Source of the DNA: Brachionus rotundiformis
Lineage: Eukaryota > Rotifera > Eurotatoria > Ploima > Brachionidae
Reading direction: 5' to 3'
Length of the DNA: 64,000 nt
Assembly: GCA_016802295.1 (NCBI GenBank)
Contig: JAESIW010000137.1
Location: 3,503,961 to 3,567,960, forward strand
Shown here: piece by piece, positions 12,475-25,600 of the stretch
Numbering within the stretch: position 1 is the stretch's first letter
Layout of the letters: each line of letters starts with the position of its first letter
Notes under the pieces: model-generated
The model's input: the letters and a program-made list of their open reading frames with translations, nothing else
Told to the model about the DNA's origin: nothing
The model's database searches: none
Program-made: the position numbers and the translations under genes

Positions 12475-13136
12475 AAACTTAGTTTTGCCTTCTTAAAACC
12501 ATTTTAATAAATAAATAATTATTTTATTCTCAATTTCAGAATATCTCTAGTTGAAACTTTTATTTTATTTTTAAAATTGATATTTTAGCTTCTTTGATCC
12601 TTTAGCTCTTTTTCTTTCTAATTGTTTTGAAGTATAAATTAAATAATTTTTAATTTTGGAAATAAAGTTTTTTACTCACTTTAGCAGATTAGTGAATCAA
12701 ATGATTATTTTAATTATTATTCTCTTAATAACTTTGTAGTTTGAAAATTTGTTAGTTATTTTATTGATTAAATATTGATTAAATATACTTAGCGGTCAAG
12801 TGAGATTTATTAAACTATGCTATAATCAAGAATAACCTTTTCATATTAATTTTCATCAATTACACAAAATTAAATTTGTTCGTAAGAAAATTGGCAAAAA
12901 TTAATTAAATTGACAATTGTACAGAAACAAAGAAATTTTTGGAAACGAATTGGTTTGGTTTAGTTTAGTTTTTAGTTTATTGAAATGCAGAGATGCGTAA
13001 AATCTGATGATAGAATAATTGTTAATTGTTTAAAATAAATATATAATACAAAAAAATGATATCAATGAATTAAAATTTCAAGTAGATTTTTCATTTTTTA
13101 ACTAAAGAAATCAAATCAAAAATATCAGTTTAGATT

Positions 13137-13209
13137 CAAAGCTCGGGATCAAATCAAGAATTTTTAGATCTTGAGTCTAATACTCTCCTGATTAAGCTAT
13201 TAAATACTA
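13137..13209 (-). pseudogene. Decayed tRNA-like sequence (possible tRNA-derived SINE head)
   Basis: The minus strand reads like a worn tRNA. A box-A-like TAGCTTAATCAGG is followed by AGAGTATTAGA, then an anticodon stem-loop TTAGA/TCTAA around CTCAAGA, then a box-B-like GATTTGATCCC. The T stem and acceptor stem do not pair, so it is not a functional tRNA. The wording is closest to tRNA-Lys-derived sequences, although the loop would read CAA. Confidence 0.35.
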
Positions 13210-13402
13210 GAATTTTTTTAATTAAATCATCAAATTATTAATAAATACAGTACAAAATTTGGAAAATTTCTGAGATTGGTAAGGCTTGGGAATGTTCTTA
13301 ATTGGAAGCCTGAGGAGGATTTTTAAGAAAAATTGGCCTTAGAAATTGTCAAATGAATAACAACTTAAAACAACTAACTCAAACAAGGGAAACTTTCCCT
13401 TA

Positions 13403-13449
13403 AAATTGTAATTTTTTAATTATATGATATAATTAAAAAATTACAATTT
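13403..13449. repeat. Perfect 22-bp inverted repeat with 3-nt loop
   Basis: Left arm 13403-13424 is the exact reverse complement of right arm 13428-13449, separated by TGA. A short palindrome, GGGAAACTTTCCC, lies just upstream. Confidence 0.9.
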
Positions 13450-13723
13450 AAACGTCCTACCATAGTCTCAATGACAATATCTGCTTGTCTTCATCTGAGA
13501 TCTTTTTGAACTATTCAGGCCGAGGTTAACTTTGGCATTCCAGCATATGTGTTTTTTTAAATTAAAAAAATAACAAAATATTTGTTTTTAATCGTATTTA
13601 TTTTATAAGTTTTCAAAAAAGGTGTCTATTTGTTGACAAAAATTATCTACAAATCTACAAATTTATTAAGTTCTTAATAAATTAAAAAGAATTAGCTGTT
13701 TTTTTAAAAAGAAAATAAATAAA

Positions 13724-15835
13724 TTATAAATAATGTTGATGGTTAACGAGAAGATTTTTGACAAATGGTTGTTGCTTTGAATTGTTATGATTCGCTTTTG
13801 ACTTAACATTCTCATTTTTGCTCTGATTTGAATTGTTAATATAATTAATCATGTTACCACTATGATTTCTGGCCACATTTTTTTTCAAAACAGTCTGAGA
13901 CTGAGAATTAGACAAATTCTCATTAGAAGACATTGAATTTCGTTTAAGGCTTTGCAATTGCAAGAACCACTTTTCTTTCTCATTTTGAAATCGTCTTCTT
14001 TCTGATTCCATTTGAAGCCTAAGCTCATTGTTTTCGGACTTGAGCTTTCTAAAAATATACAACAACTCATTATTATTGCCAATGTCTCTTTCACCAGCGC
14101 CACTTGTTTGCGTAAATGAACTAACTGTAGCTTTTTTGGAAGATTGTAGCTGCACAAGCAACTTTTCTGCATTGGCTTCTGACTCACTTAATTTAGACCT
14201 TAATGTCTTTAATTCACTTTCCAAATTTTTCTTGTAATTTATTTTCAAATCATTGTAAATTTTTTGCAAATTGTTTAATTTATTTTGCATTTGAAGTCTC
14301 TCATTTTCTTCAAATAAGCTCAATTGCTTGCTAAAATGAGCTTTTAGTTCGTTCAATTTTTGTTCATAGACAAGTTTTTCGTTCTCTGATTGTTCCCGTG
14401 ACATCTTGCGCTGATTGTACTTATTTTTTTCTATCTCTATTGCCAGTTTTTTCTTTAATTCATTAACATGTTCCTCTTTATTTCTTAGCTGGACCTCGAG
14501 GATGCGGATCCTGCGGTCTTTGTCGCTGAAATTATCTACATACATGTCTCCGTCAACATTATTCGACTCATCATCACATTCTACATCATCTATATTGATT
14601 GAATTGTCACTTGAGTCTAAATCATTTTTTGAATTCAGAGTGGTTACTGACTTGGAAGAGTTGGTATTTTCCATTCTATTCTCTACCAAATCGCATCGCT
14701 TCGCCGATTCGATTAACAAATTTGTGGTAGAAACACATTTTTTCTTAAGCAAACTCTTATTAGGTACATTTTTTACCTCTTGTTTGGATAAATTTTCGTA
14801 CACAGGCTTCACCGGTTGAGGTTTAAGCACCAGTGAGAACAAACTCTTGCTAAGGACGCCACTATATGGCTGAATTTTGGGCGGCTGTGGACTAGCCGAG
14901 TGTATATTGGATATTTCTTTGTCCAAATTATTGAATATGGTGTCAAAATCGGCCTTTATGTGGTTGTAGTTATTCAGCGAGTCCTCATCAATGTCATTAG
15001 ATGTTTTTTCGCTTGAGTTGAGGACCTCGGTACTTTGACTTTTGTGTAAGGGATTTATTTGAATTGATATCTTTTTAAACTTGGATGCATCAGTGTCGTT
15101 CTCAATGTTATCATAGTCACTGGTGTCCAGTTTTTGATTAGACAATGAACTGGATGATAAAGCACTCGATGTTGAATTTGATTGTATGGTATTTGTGTTA
15201 ACACTGGACACATATGAATTATTAGCAGTCTCTGTTTGTACCGTATCTATTACTAGTGTATTCCGGTATAGCTTGGACTTGGGTATCAAATTGGCTTGCT
15301 TTTTTTTTTCTTTTAGCTTGTGATAGGGTTGGAAAACAGATTGATTGGAAGTGATTAGAGCTGAATTTGCTGAACCGGATAGAGCTTGATTGGATGAGTT
15401 ACTAGAATCATTAGGTGAATTGGAAGACTTGATCTTATTTCCAATTTGATAGTTATCTTTTTTTTTAGAATTTTCCAATGGTATGTAGTTTGACGAGGCG
15501 GTTATTTTAGATTTCTGTAGAGCGGCAGTAGCGGCCTTAAGCGCCAATTGAAGATTGTTATAGTGGTCTACGGAAAACTCTTGTTTCGAAGGAATTTCAC
15601 TAATATTCTTCATAGATAGTGAATTTTGGTAATTGTTTGGCTTAGTTGATTGATTTTGTTTGAAGCTTGGCTTGACCGGTTTGGAACGGTTGGCACCTTT
15701 TGGATAGCCACTTGAGTTTAAGATACGGATTGAGCCGCCGATCAACGAGTCCAGATTGGCGTTCGACATATTTGAACCAGACATTTCATTTGACCTGCCT
15801 GACATGGAAGAATACTGATTTTGGTCTAATATCAT
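13724..15835 (-). CDS. Coiled-coil scaffold-like protein, unrecognised family
   Basis: A single exon encodes 703 aa from the ATG at 15835. Residues 1 to about 400 are disordered and rich in Ser and Asn. A heptad-rich coiled coil begins near residue 425 (RRIRILEVQLRNKEEHV) and continues through long Leu/Glu/Lys stretches such as LKTLRSKLSESEANAEKLL. A second helix near residues 590-640 contains ESERRRFQNEKEKW. The order of coil, short break and EKEKW-type helix faintly recalls LZTS/N4BP3 (Fezzin) cytoskeletal scaffolds, but no motif proves this. No signal peptide or membrane segment is visible, so a cytoplasmic structural role is the best guess. Several antisense ORFs here are shadows. Confidence 0.75.
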   Translation of the reverse strand: MILDQNQYSSMSGRSNEMSGSNMSNANLDSLIGGSIRILNSSGYPKGANRSKPVKPSFKQNQSTKPNNYQNSLSMKNISEIPSKQEFSVDHYNNLQLALKAATAALQKSKITASSNYIPLENSKKKDNYQIGNKIKSSNSPNDSSNSSNQALSGSANSALITSNQSVFQPYHKLKEKKKQANLIPKSKLYRNTLVIDTVQTETANNSYVSSVNTNTIQSNSTSSALSSSSLSNQKLDTSDYDNIENDTDASKFKKISIQINPLHKSQSTEVLNSSEKTSNDIDEDSLNNYNHIKADFDTIFNNLDKEISNIHSASPQPPKIQPYSGVLSKSLFSLVLKPQPVKPVYENLSKQEVKNVPNKSLLKKKCVSTTNLLIESAKRCDLVENRMENTNSSKSVTTLNSKNDLDSSDNSINIDDVECDDESNNVDGDMYVDNFSDKDRRIRILEVQLRNKEEHVNELKKKLAIEIEKNKYNQRKMSREQSENEKLVYEQKLNELKAHFSKQLSLFEENERLQMQNKLNNLQKIYNDLKINYKKNLESELKTLRSKLSESEANAEKLLVQLQSSKKATVSSFTQTSGAGERDIGNNNELLYIFRKLKSENNELRLQMESERRRFQNEKEKWFLQLQSLKRNSMSSNENLSNSQSQTVLKKNVARNHSGNMINYINNSNQSKNENVKSKANHNNSKQQPFVKNLLVNHQHYL

Positions 15836-17949
15836 TATGAAAAAAAATATATATCTAAATTTTTTTAATCAAAATTAATAAAAATTTATCATAATTTTAA
15901 TTAAATTTTATCAGTTTTAGAAAAATATTTTTAATTCGTTTAGAAAAAGGTGAAATTAGATTAGAATGGAAAAACATTTGTCTAAATAAATAGTGGACAG
16001 TGACTCTAGATAGTTATTTATATGAATTTTTTAACACCTTATCTATAAAAAGATAACATTTAGTAATATACGAACAATCAATCATTTTATGATCGATTTT
16101 TCTCAACAAATAGTTGCTTATCGATATTCGATTCTTGTAAGAGATCCGTTCTAGTTGATATGGCTAGATTCAATTTCAAAAATTAAGATATATTAATCTT
16201 TTATGCCAAGATTAGAGACTCGACATCCATCTATCGATCGATTGCCACGAATCGGCTATTGTAATTCTATATCATAAATTTATTATTCCAACACGAAAGA
16301 ATATTCTATTCTCTAGTTATCAGACCAAATAATCTTAAACATACTTAAGAGCAATTAAGATATTTGGAAAAATGATGACCTGCGGGCACCTGCTTTTTTA
16401 ATTACGCTCAATTTAAATTTCTAAAAAAATTATTACTAATAGATTTTTATCAATAGATACAAAGTTCATTAGTTAAGAGTCTACATGACTACAAAATGAA
16501 GCTACATTGTAGCGACTACAATTGTAGTCATTACAAAATTTAGCTACACATTTGAATTCATATTGTGTTTCGTATCTATTTAGTCAAGGTTGCTAGATAA
16601 GTTTAAAAAAATAAAATAAATAAATCGCCTTTTATAGCTTTTGAATATTTTCAAAGAATTCATTTTGGCTTTTAGATTCATCTAGGACTAAACCGAAACA
16701 AAAAAACAAATATCTTAAATATTATAAAAATGAATAGGGCCATTTTAGTTTATTTCTTAAACAATTCTGGGGCATCAGTGAATCTAAAAATAATAAATAT
16801 AACCTTAATAAAGTTATGAATTTGTGTTGAACTTTACACATCGAAATTAGGGAAAAACAAATTCGATTTTTTTTTTCAATTTCAATTGTATCAATTTTGT
16901 TTTTTGTTTAATTAATATTTAAAAAACCATTAACTATGAAGAGGAAAACGAATAAAATAAAAACTAAAATATTTACATTAGTGGCTCCCTAATCGATACT
17001 TTAATATATCGAATATCGACTCAATACGAACTAAACTCAAATTGTTAATTCAATTGTAAATAATTAAAAAAAATTTATTTAAACAAAAATAAGGCGCTTT
17101 AGCTCAAAACCGACTTCGGTTCATAAATCAGACCAAATGGTCACTTGTCAAATTTGTTTTATATTTTTTTGTTTCGAACTTAATACAAATATCATGCACA
17201 TATAATTATCAATGTGTGCTTTAAATGTTAAATTTAATTTTCTCTGAATTTTGATAAAATCAATAGATACAGGATAAAAGAGCCTCGAAACTAAAAAATA
17301 TTTTTTTCTATTTGAATAATAAAAATTGCTTTTTTCCATAAACCATTCTAAAACTAATTTTAAGTACACTTTATTTCTTCAATTGACAAAGCTCTTATCT
17401 TTTTTATTATCAATTTAAATTAGTCAAAATACCTAGGACAAAATAAATTATTCACAACTTGAAAAAAATTCTACTTGAAAATTCTATCAAAATACAAAAA
17501 AAAACTATTCTGACTAAAAGTCAAAAAATATTTTTTAATTAAACCAGTTCATAGCTTCTAGGATATTGGTCATGTCAGTCCTATCTACTTTATCACTAGA
17601 ACACCATATTGTTGTTAACTAAATTATCTTGGATATCTGCTCAATTGCAAATGCATTTGATTTAGCTGTCAATTAGCCAGGGTGATAAAAAAAATTAATC
17701 TTTTAGCATATCTCTCCATTTTGGTATTATGCTTTTCATTTTATTGGGCACAAGTATCCAAATAGTTAAAATTTTAGATAAATTTTTTTTTCAAAAAAAA
17801 AAAAGATAAATTCACATTCTTATCATAATACGCGAAAAAAAATTCGATCAGGTCTTATTTGTTCAGCTTTCTAAAAAACTATCCTAAAAGCTGTGATTTT
17901 TATGACAAATATTTTATTAACAAAGACAATAATAGATAAGCGATTCAAA

Positions 17950-18660
17950 AATGTGTATAGAGAAATATAAGCGCTAGTGAAAAGTCGTTTCTACCACAAA
18001 AGAAATGCAAATTTTTGAGCAACTAGTTGAGCTATTTTCTAAAAGCTTGCATCCATTGTTCCATTGTTTTAAAATGAAACTGGGACGAAAAGCCTTAAAA
18101 AATTAGAATTTAATTAGAATTTTTATAAATTTAAAATTAATCAAGTGCCTGTCGAACAGTTTTTTGATACGGCTCCAATATAATCAATCTAGTATCCATC
18201 ATTGGGAACATAATCAAAATCTTACAAAAAATTGTCATTTTGCACTTAATTTAAGTTTACTTATTCGAGATTGAAAAGCTGATTATTAATATTTTACTCT
18301 TAAATAGTGATAAATTTTCGCTGGGCCCTTAAAGATCAATAAAAAAGCGAGATGGCTTTTTCAGTACTCTTGACATTGCTAAAAGCTTTTTGAGATTATT
18401 AAAAAAGTAGGAAATGATAAGCCACTTATGGACATTTATTCTCTTAATTATTTCAAACAAGATACTTAACTCGTTAGATGAAGTGTGCCAAATCAAGCGA
18501 GCAGAAAATGTTGCTTCGAAATGACATATTCGATTAGAAAAAAAATTTACTATAAAATAAATGATGCATTTGTGGCTTGTTTGCATGATTGGAACAATCA
18601 TTTGGCAGCAAAGAATACATTTATGCATCAGATCTATGGCTAAAAACTATGGTCACATTT
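17950..18660 (-). mobile_element. Possible decayed MULE-type transposase
   Basis: Three fragments occur in the order expected of a Mutator-like transposase core. They are a CHF...SARLIWH block with a following FFNNLKKLLAMSRV near 18400-18540, a YIGAVSKNC-like block near 18170, and an FILKQWN-like block near 18060. They lie in different frames with many stops. The resemblance is weak and was judged by eye. Confidence 0.22.
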
Positions 18661-21600
18661 GTATCCTAGCAGGAGTTCAAATACTCTACCATAATGGGTT
18701 AAGTATATCTTAAAATTTTAATCTCCCTACGTGATTAATCTAAAATTGAAGTTAAACACGCTTTGAATTATTCTTAAAAAAACATATAATTCAAAGTTTT
18801 TAGAAACCTTGACTAAAAAGATGTTTAGAATGTTCACAACTGAATAGATAGATCTAAAAATTTAATTTCCTGTATTAAAGCTATGATAAATAGAAAGACT
18901 TTATTCTTTTTAAATGTAAATTAGTGAAAATTCCTGTATGAAAATATTTAACTTGGTCAAAAAGACTGACTTCAAATATCAAATAACAAAAATAAAAAAT
19001 AAAATAGTAATTATAGTCCTATTGTCAAATTTTGATAACTTGAGTTTTTCTCGCTATTAGAATTAGTCTTAGCCGAATATCGGCGATATCTTGTTTTGCT
19101 AATATACGAAATAAAAAATTTTTACTTTATTTACAAAAATTCAAGCCATAAACGAGCTTTGTTTAATTATTTTCACTAAAATCGGATTAAAAATTTAAAA
19201 TTTCTAATTAAAAATTTTTGGTAAATTAGAAAAAAGAGATAACCCAAATAAATTATAAAAAAATAATATTCTCAACTAAAACAAAAATTAATTCTGTATT
19301 TAATTGAGGAAAAGATAGCTCTTGGATTATGAATGTATATTAAGTTTTTAACAAGCCAGCAACAATACCTCAAACTACTCAGCTAAAATACAAGGACTTA
19401 TGTTTAATTAAAATTATGTCCATTTTTTGAACAAAATTACGCAAAGTTTGATTTAAATTTCTTTAGTCAAATCATACAAACAAACTTTGGATTTTTAGCC
19501 GTATATTTTTGTCTATAATATTTAGGGAATTAAGCAAAACAAAATATTTTCTAATGAGTAAAGAACAAATCGGCTAGCAAAGTAATTAGCATATGAACCT
19601 TTAGTGAAAGATCGCCATTATTTGTATCCCAAGAAGTGTAATACCTTTTACTTTGTAAATAAATTATATAATATTCAAACTTTAAAAAATATATAACTTT
19701 TTCTACTAGTTTTTTTTTTTAAATTAATTTAATTTATCATGACAAGCTAAGTGTGAGAGTTGTTCTATTGTTAAATTTTGTCAAATAATTTCTTTCACAA
19801 CATATTAATTTTCTCGATTCCAAAAATATTGTACCTAAAGCACATATTAATCACAAATACAAGCTTATATTTAACTAATTTAGGGTTTATTACAATTTTA
19901 TTTTAAATGAATATGTTTCACATAAATATTTTAATTATATTTACTTAATGACTCGCCTGAAAATTTTTTATTCAAACACTAAAGAGCTGTTTTTTAAATA
20001 TTCTGATCAATACCTAGGGCTAAAAATAATTAAAGCATATAATTTAAATAAATAATCTGAATACATTCATTTTTTTTCTGAAAAATTTAATTAAATAGTT
20101 TATTTTAAAATTGCTTTATTGATATTTAAGGGGTAAGAAAATTTAAGTATTACCTAACAATAACAATAAAGAAAAATTATCTCCAAAACTATGTATATAC
20201 TTTTGAATATAAAATATTTTGGTTGGACCAAATCAGTTAAGAACCCAATGAGAAAAAATACAATGCAACAATTAGATAAATATTCTTTATTTTATGGTTG
20301 TATACGCTTGAGTTGTTTGAGTTTAAAATAAAAAATCTCCTATAAAACTTATTTTATTTATAAAAGAGATATTCTTAGTTTAATTCAGCCAACGCTCACC
20401 TGAACAACTTTTTTTAATTTAAATAGCCGCAAGAAAAGTGATCGAATTTTGAGTATTTTTTAAACAAACTAATTTGGGCTAATTAATAGGTATAAATCAA
20501 TAGGTTTTAAAATATAAATATTTAAATTAAATCCTAAAGATGTTTATTTTAATTTGATATTATTTCTTTCTTTTATGAACAAAAAATCTGAATTGAGAAA
20601 TTGTTTCAATTGATCAATTCAAAATTAAAACAAATTAAAATGTATTCAAATTAAAACTTATTAGATATCAATTCTAATTATAACAAAATATGATAAAAAA
20701 TTTAAATGCTAACTTTACAAAAAAGATGTAGAAAAAAAATTATTTTTCAAATAAAAATTTATTCGAATTAAAAAAAAAGATGATTTAATTCAAAATTTGG
20801 AAAATCAATGGCTTATCAGTTCATTAATGGCATTTGCTGGAATAAATGATTTTGATCATTAATTAAGCTGGATAAGTTAGTAAACAAAAAATGCCATGAA
20901 TAATAAATTGATTACATGCTGGTTTAAAATAGATCCAAATATTAAGACCAAGTATTAAAATGGTTTTAGATTACAGCTAAGTTTTGTTTTAATTAGGACC
21001 TTGATTGTTATAAATCTGTTTTACATATTTCTTCCATTATCGATCGGAAACATTCAGAATTTAGTATAAACATTAGGTATACAAATTAGTAAATAAAAAA
21101 TGCGAATATTTAATCTTATCTGAAAACATATCTCATATCATAAAAGGAGACTTTTCACATAAAATTTTATTTCCTGGTAAAAAATAGATTTTAATAAACA
21201 AAATTAATATAAACCTAATAGACTAATTTATCAATTGAAAATTGAAAAAAGACAGAAAAAAAATGTTAATAACTAAGCTTGCTCCAATTGTTCTTGTGCC
21301 AGTGATTGCCTGGTTAATAATAGAGCATGACTAAGGAACGAGAGATGCTTAAATTTGACGCTTGTTTGGCAAATAATCGTCTAAGTGGGAAATTTTATAT
21401 TTATAGCAAATTTTAGCTAGATAATTGATAAAAAGCTTGCATGCTCTGGTCTCATTAATTGACTATTTTAAAATTAAAAACAGAATTATTTGCCATATAT
21501 CTAAACCAAAGAGCGTGAAGCCAGTCTATGATATGGTCCGGTATAAGCTTACACATTCACTTAGCTAATTTAATTTATTTTTATTATATAAATCTTAAAT

Positions 21601-22642
21601 TTAATTAAAATTTATCGTCTAAATAATATTTTTTTAAAGAATTTAATCAAATTATTAAAATTTAATTTAATTTATTCCTCAAATTCCTTGCTTTTTGATT
21701 CAAGTTGGTGGTCAGTGCGACCAAACGCTAATATGTTTAGACTAAAATTACTAAATAAATAAAATTTTATCCTCCTTTTATACTTAAAACAAACAATTTT
21801 GAAGATATAATCTTTCAATGGAAAAATGTTTTTTTTTCACCTCTAATGACAGGTTGAATTAAGTAAATCAGATGGTTGCTCGTGTTTGATATAAATCCTT
21901 TTTAAATGATGAATGTAAATATCTAAAATAAGTTTTTAATAGATTTTTTCTCTTAAGAACTAAAGCCGATCTATCAATTTCCAAAAAAATATATATTTTA
22001 TTTTCCCTTACATTTATCTTGGCGGATCTCGGGCAAAAATAGTAATCTTTTTTACTTAATTAGATTCGCGATAAATTTATGTTTAAGTTTTATTTTTATT
22101 GCCGAGCTTATGGAAAATGAAACCATTTTTAAGAGCCAAACTTTAGCAAAAAATAATTACTTTTTGAGATTAGGTCTAGATTAGAATTTTTATTACATTT
22201 GAGTAAATCGACTCAATTAGGTCAGATGCTGCTATAAACCACAAAACTTGATCATGAATTAATTATTTTGGTGAATACACATTTTCTTTCACATCCGACC
22301 AAATCATGAATACAAAACTATTCATCTTGTGTGAACAATTTTGATTTTTTTCTGTAATTCAAATAATAAATATGTTTATATTTTTATATATTTGAAATAA
22401 TTTGGATATTTTTATTTACTTCCTGACAAAAAAATCTGCAATTATAATCAAAATCTCATGACCATTGATTAGTTTTCACATATGATATTACGAAACTAGT
22501 TAGAAAAGAATTTTATGGAAGAAGCGGTTTTAGCCGCGTCACGCTAAAGCACAAGATTATAACAATCCATATATGCTCAAAAAGTATAAGATAAAAATAA
22601 AACTAATTTAAAAATAAGTTAATTAAATAAGATTTTCGGCTT

Positions 22643-22681
22643 AAATTCTTACGTAATTTAATTTACATTACGTAAGAATTT
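22643..22681. repeat. Inverted repeat, 14-bp perfect arms
   Basis: AAATTCTTACGTAA (22643-22656) pairs exactly with TTACGTAAGAATTT (22668-22681) around an 11-nt loop. No gene adjoins it. Confidence 0.85.
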
Positions 22682-25600
22682 ATACTTAAATGTTTATTTT
22701 TATTTTGTATCTTTTCCTGCTCTTTGTTGAATTTTTTTTCTCAAAAATCACCTACAGTTCTCATTTTAAAAAGGTCTCTAAAATATCTAAACTTAAGCAT
22801 CTATTTCCTCTAATTATATAACAACAAAAAAATTAATTACTTTTTAATAGAAAAACTTTAACTTCTTTAAGACTTTAATTAAGATATAAATAAGTAATCG
22901 GTCTTAATTTTTAAAATAACCTTATTTTCTAAATGCACTTGAGCAAAATCCATAAATAAATCCTTCTAAATCGATTACTTAATTGCTTTATCTTAAACGG
23001 ATTTCATTCTAAAATCAGTGGAGAATTAATTTTTCCAAAAATTCCAAAAATATTTTCTATATTATTTATTTAAACCAAATGTGACATAATCAAGTCAAAA
23101 GCGAAGCCTTTTCGGATTAAAATATTTGAGTCTAAAATTCCATATGATATTTAATCCGATAAAGCTTAGAAAAAACTTAAAAGTGTCAAAGTCCGTCTCT
23201 TTTCTTGATTTTAGAAAAATTACTAATTTTAAACTTTGAAGATTATCACGCTTGATAAACGGGCAAAAATATATTAAAATTGTTCCCGGGGTTATACCAG
23301 CTGAGCTAAATTAAAGGTCTTGAAAATTTGTTATTTAACATTAGCGGGTATTTCAAACAAATAAAGTTAATTAGGCATTCAACGTGGAGACTCAGTGTAG
23401 CTAATTCAACTTTGTATTTAAATCTTTTTTATTCCTTAATAATTAAAAAGTTTATGGTTCATAAAATCACAAACCTTTGACATAAATTTAGAAAATTCTA
23501 TCATGGACAAATTATTTTCTTAATTAATGAAGTCTTAGCAAAAACTATATATTTTATTCATGTCAAGACTAAGTATTCAATTCAAGATATTCTCTCAGTG
23601 GAAAACTAGAATTATTTAAAAGCTGTCAAGATATTTTTGTGAAATATTGATTTTCATGTTTAATAATTGAAAAAAAAAACAAATAATTTACTTAAGGTAA
23701 ACTTGTTGTATTAAACAATGTTTACATGGAGTACTTATCTTTTTTACTTGTTTAATTTTAATAAAGTTTTCTCTAAATTTTTTTATGAAAATTTATTTTA
23801 GTCAAATTAAGGATTTAATTAAAAAAAGTTTTACAATTTAATTTAACGCAATACGGAATTTGTAGGCTTAATAATTCCTAAATGCTTTAATCAACGTTTT
23901 AAGCACTAATAAAGATTCATGAATTTTATTTAATAAAATTTCTAATGATTTCGGAAATAATTAGTCAAATAGGCTTAATAAAAGACCAGAATGCCTAAAG
24001 CAAACTTAAAATTTATTATGTCTTCCATTTATACATCAAATAAAAAATTTTACTTGGCTTCCTTAATTACTACAATATATGGCAGAATTTCAAAATAGAC
24101 TAAATTAGCTAAAAAAGATTTGAATGGATATCGTATTAATTGAAATGGTAAAAAGCAATTAATATTTACATGACTTTAAAATAAGAGTAAATAATGATAG
24201 TTTAATCAGGGTTTAAGATTTGATTTTTTGAAAATTCAAAAATAAATTAGTGAACTGAGATATCGTTCCGTATCATTTACTGACTTAATAAACTATGGAT
24301 GCAAATAAAAATAGAAATAAAAAAATTTGACCGAGGAAAATTTTATTTTTATTTTGTGCTTGGACGATTCAAATCTAGCCTAGAGACGAAATGATTATTT
24401 AATTGAAATTAAAAAAATATTTAATTAAATTTAGTTATGCTAAGTTTGATTAATTGATTCTAAAATAAAATTTGAAATTTGTAAAATATTCTCCAAAGCA
24501 TATACCAAAGTAAAACTGCTAAAATTCCGTTTCAAAATTGATAAAATTAATTCCAAATTTATCATTGAGATTAAATGATAAAATATTTTTTTATTAAGTA
24601 AAAGTTTTTTATAATATTTCAAAAATAACTTAGATTCCTTACAAATTAAATTTTCTTAATGCTAATATTTTTGAAGGTTTGGAACAAATAGCTTAAAAAT
24701 AACAAGATGAAAAGTAAACCTGGAAAATTAATAATACAAATAAGAAATACTGAAAAATTTTTGAGAAATTATAAAAGCGAATAAGGGAGAAATCCGATAA
24801 GCGAGGTAAATTTTTATCATTCCAAATACTAGAACCATTAATAACAAAATATTAAATTTCAAATAATTAGATTGGATTTTTTTAAAAGTCTCATTGGACT
24901 AATTTTTTAATTTATTAATATATAAAATCTAAAAATCTTACAATTTCTAAAAAAATATCCAAAATTATTTAATCAAAGCGCTCTTAGATAAATTTGTTGC
25001 AATAAATTCGTAGCATATTTTTTAAAAATTGAATAAACTAGATTCTTTATTAAGGTTGACGTAAAACTGACGTTTTTATTTAATATTACAATTTTTTGCT
25101 TTTTTCTGACTAATTTGAATTTTTTATATTTATAAATCTAACTTAAAGTTCGATTTAAACGAAATATGATATTGATTTTGGTTAAAATACTAAAAATATA
25201 ATTCATGTTTATTGCTTAACAAAAACATAATCCGACTCAATTCTAAACTTTTAAATTATTTTGTTTTATAAATATTGAAATTTTTATATTTTTCAAATTA
25301 TTTAAAGCCTCTTTCTTTCAAATAATACAAAGGCCAAAAAAATAAAAATAACGCCAAATATTTAATTATTAAATAGAGAATTAAATAACTGTTTTAATTG
25401 TTAAATTGAAATAAATTAGATTAAATTTTCTATTTCTAATACCACATCAAATAACTTATCATCCGATAGGTAAAATATTTATAGAGTAAAAACTTATGCT
25501 TGAATTGAATGGAACAAAATTTATTTATAATTTTTATTTCAAAATCTAATCAGCCAGAATTATAATTTAAAAATATAATTTATATTTTTAAACAATTCTG

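Larger units (their letters stand above)
12475..13723. other. Intergenic between two convergent genes
   Basis: No coding exon was seen. It holds the tRNA-like trace at 13137-13209 and the perfect hairpin at 13403-13449. Confidence 0.6.

Noticed and set aside
13137..13209. A functional tRNA-Leu(CAA)
   Set aside because: Acceptor and T stems do not pair and the variable region is wrong; only a decayed tRNA-like sequence is supported.
14415..14819. 134-codon ORF on the plus strand
   Set aside because: Antisense to the coiled-coil gene on the minus strand; its Ser/Phe/Leu-rich translation is what the complement of Lys/Glu-rich codons gives.
18329..18628. 99-codon minus-strand ORF as a gene
   Set aside because: No start context, splice partner or known domain; better viewed as part of a possible decayed transposon.
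24440..24622. Short minus-strand ORF in the desert
   Set aside because: Ile/Leu/Lys-rich translation typical of AT-rich non-coding DNA.
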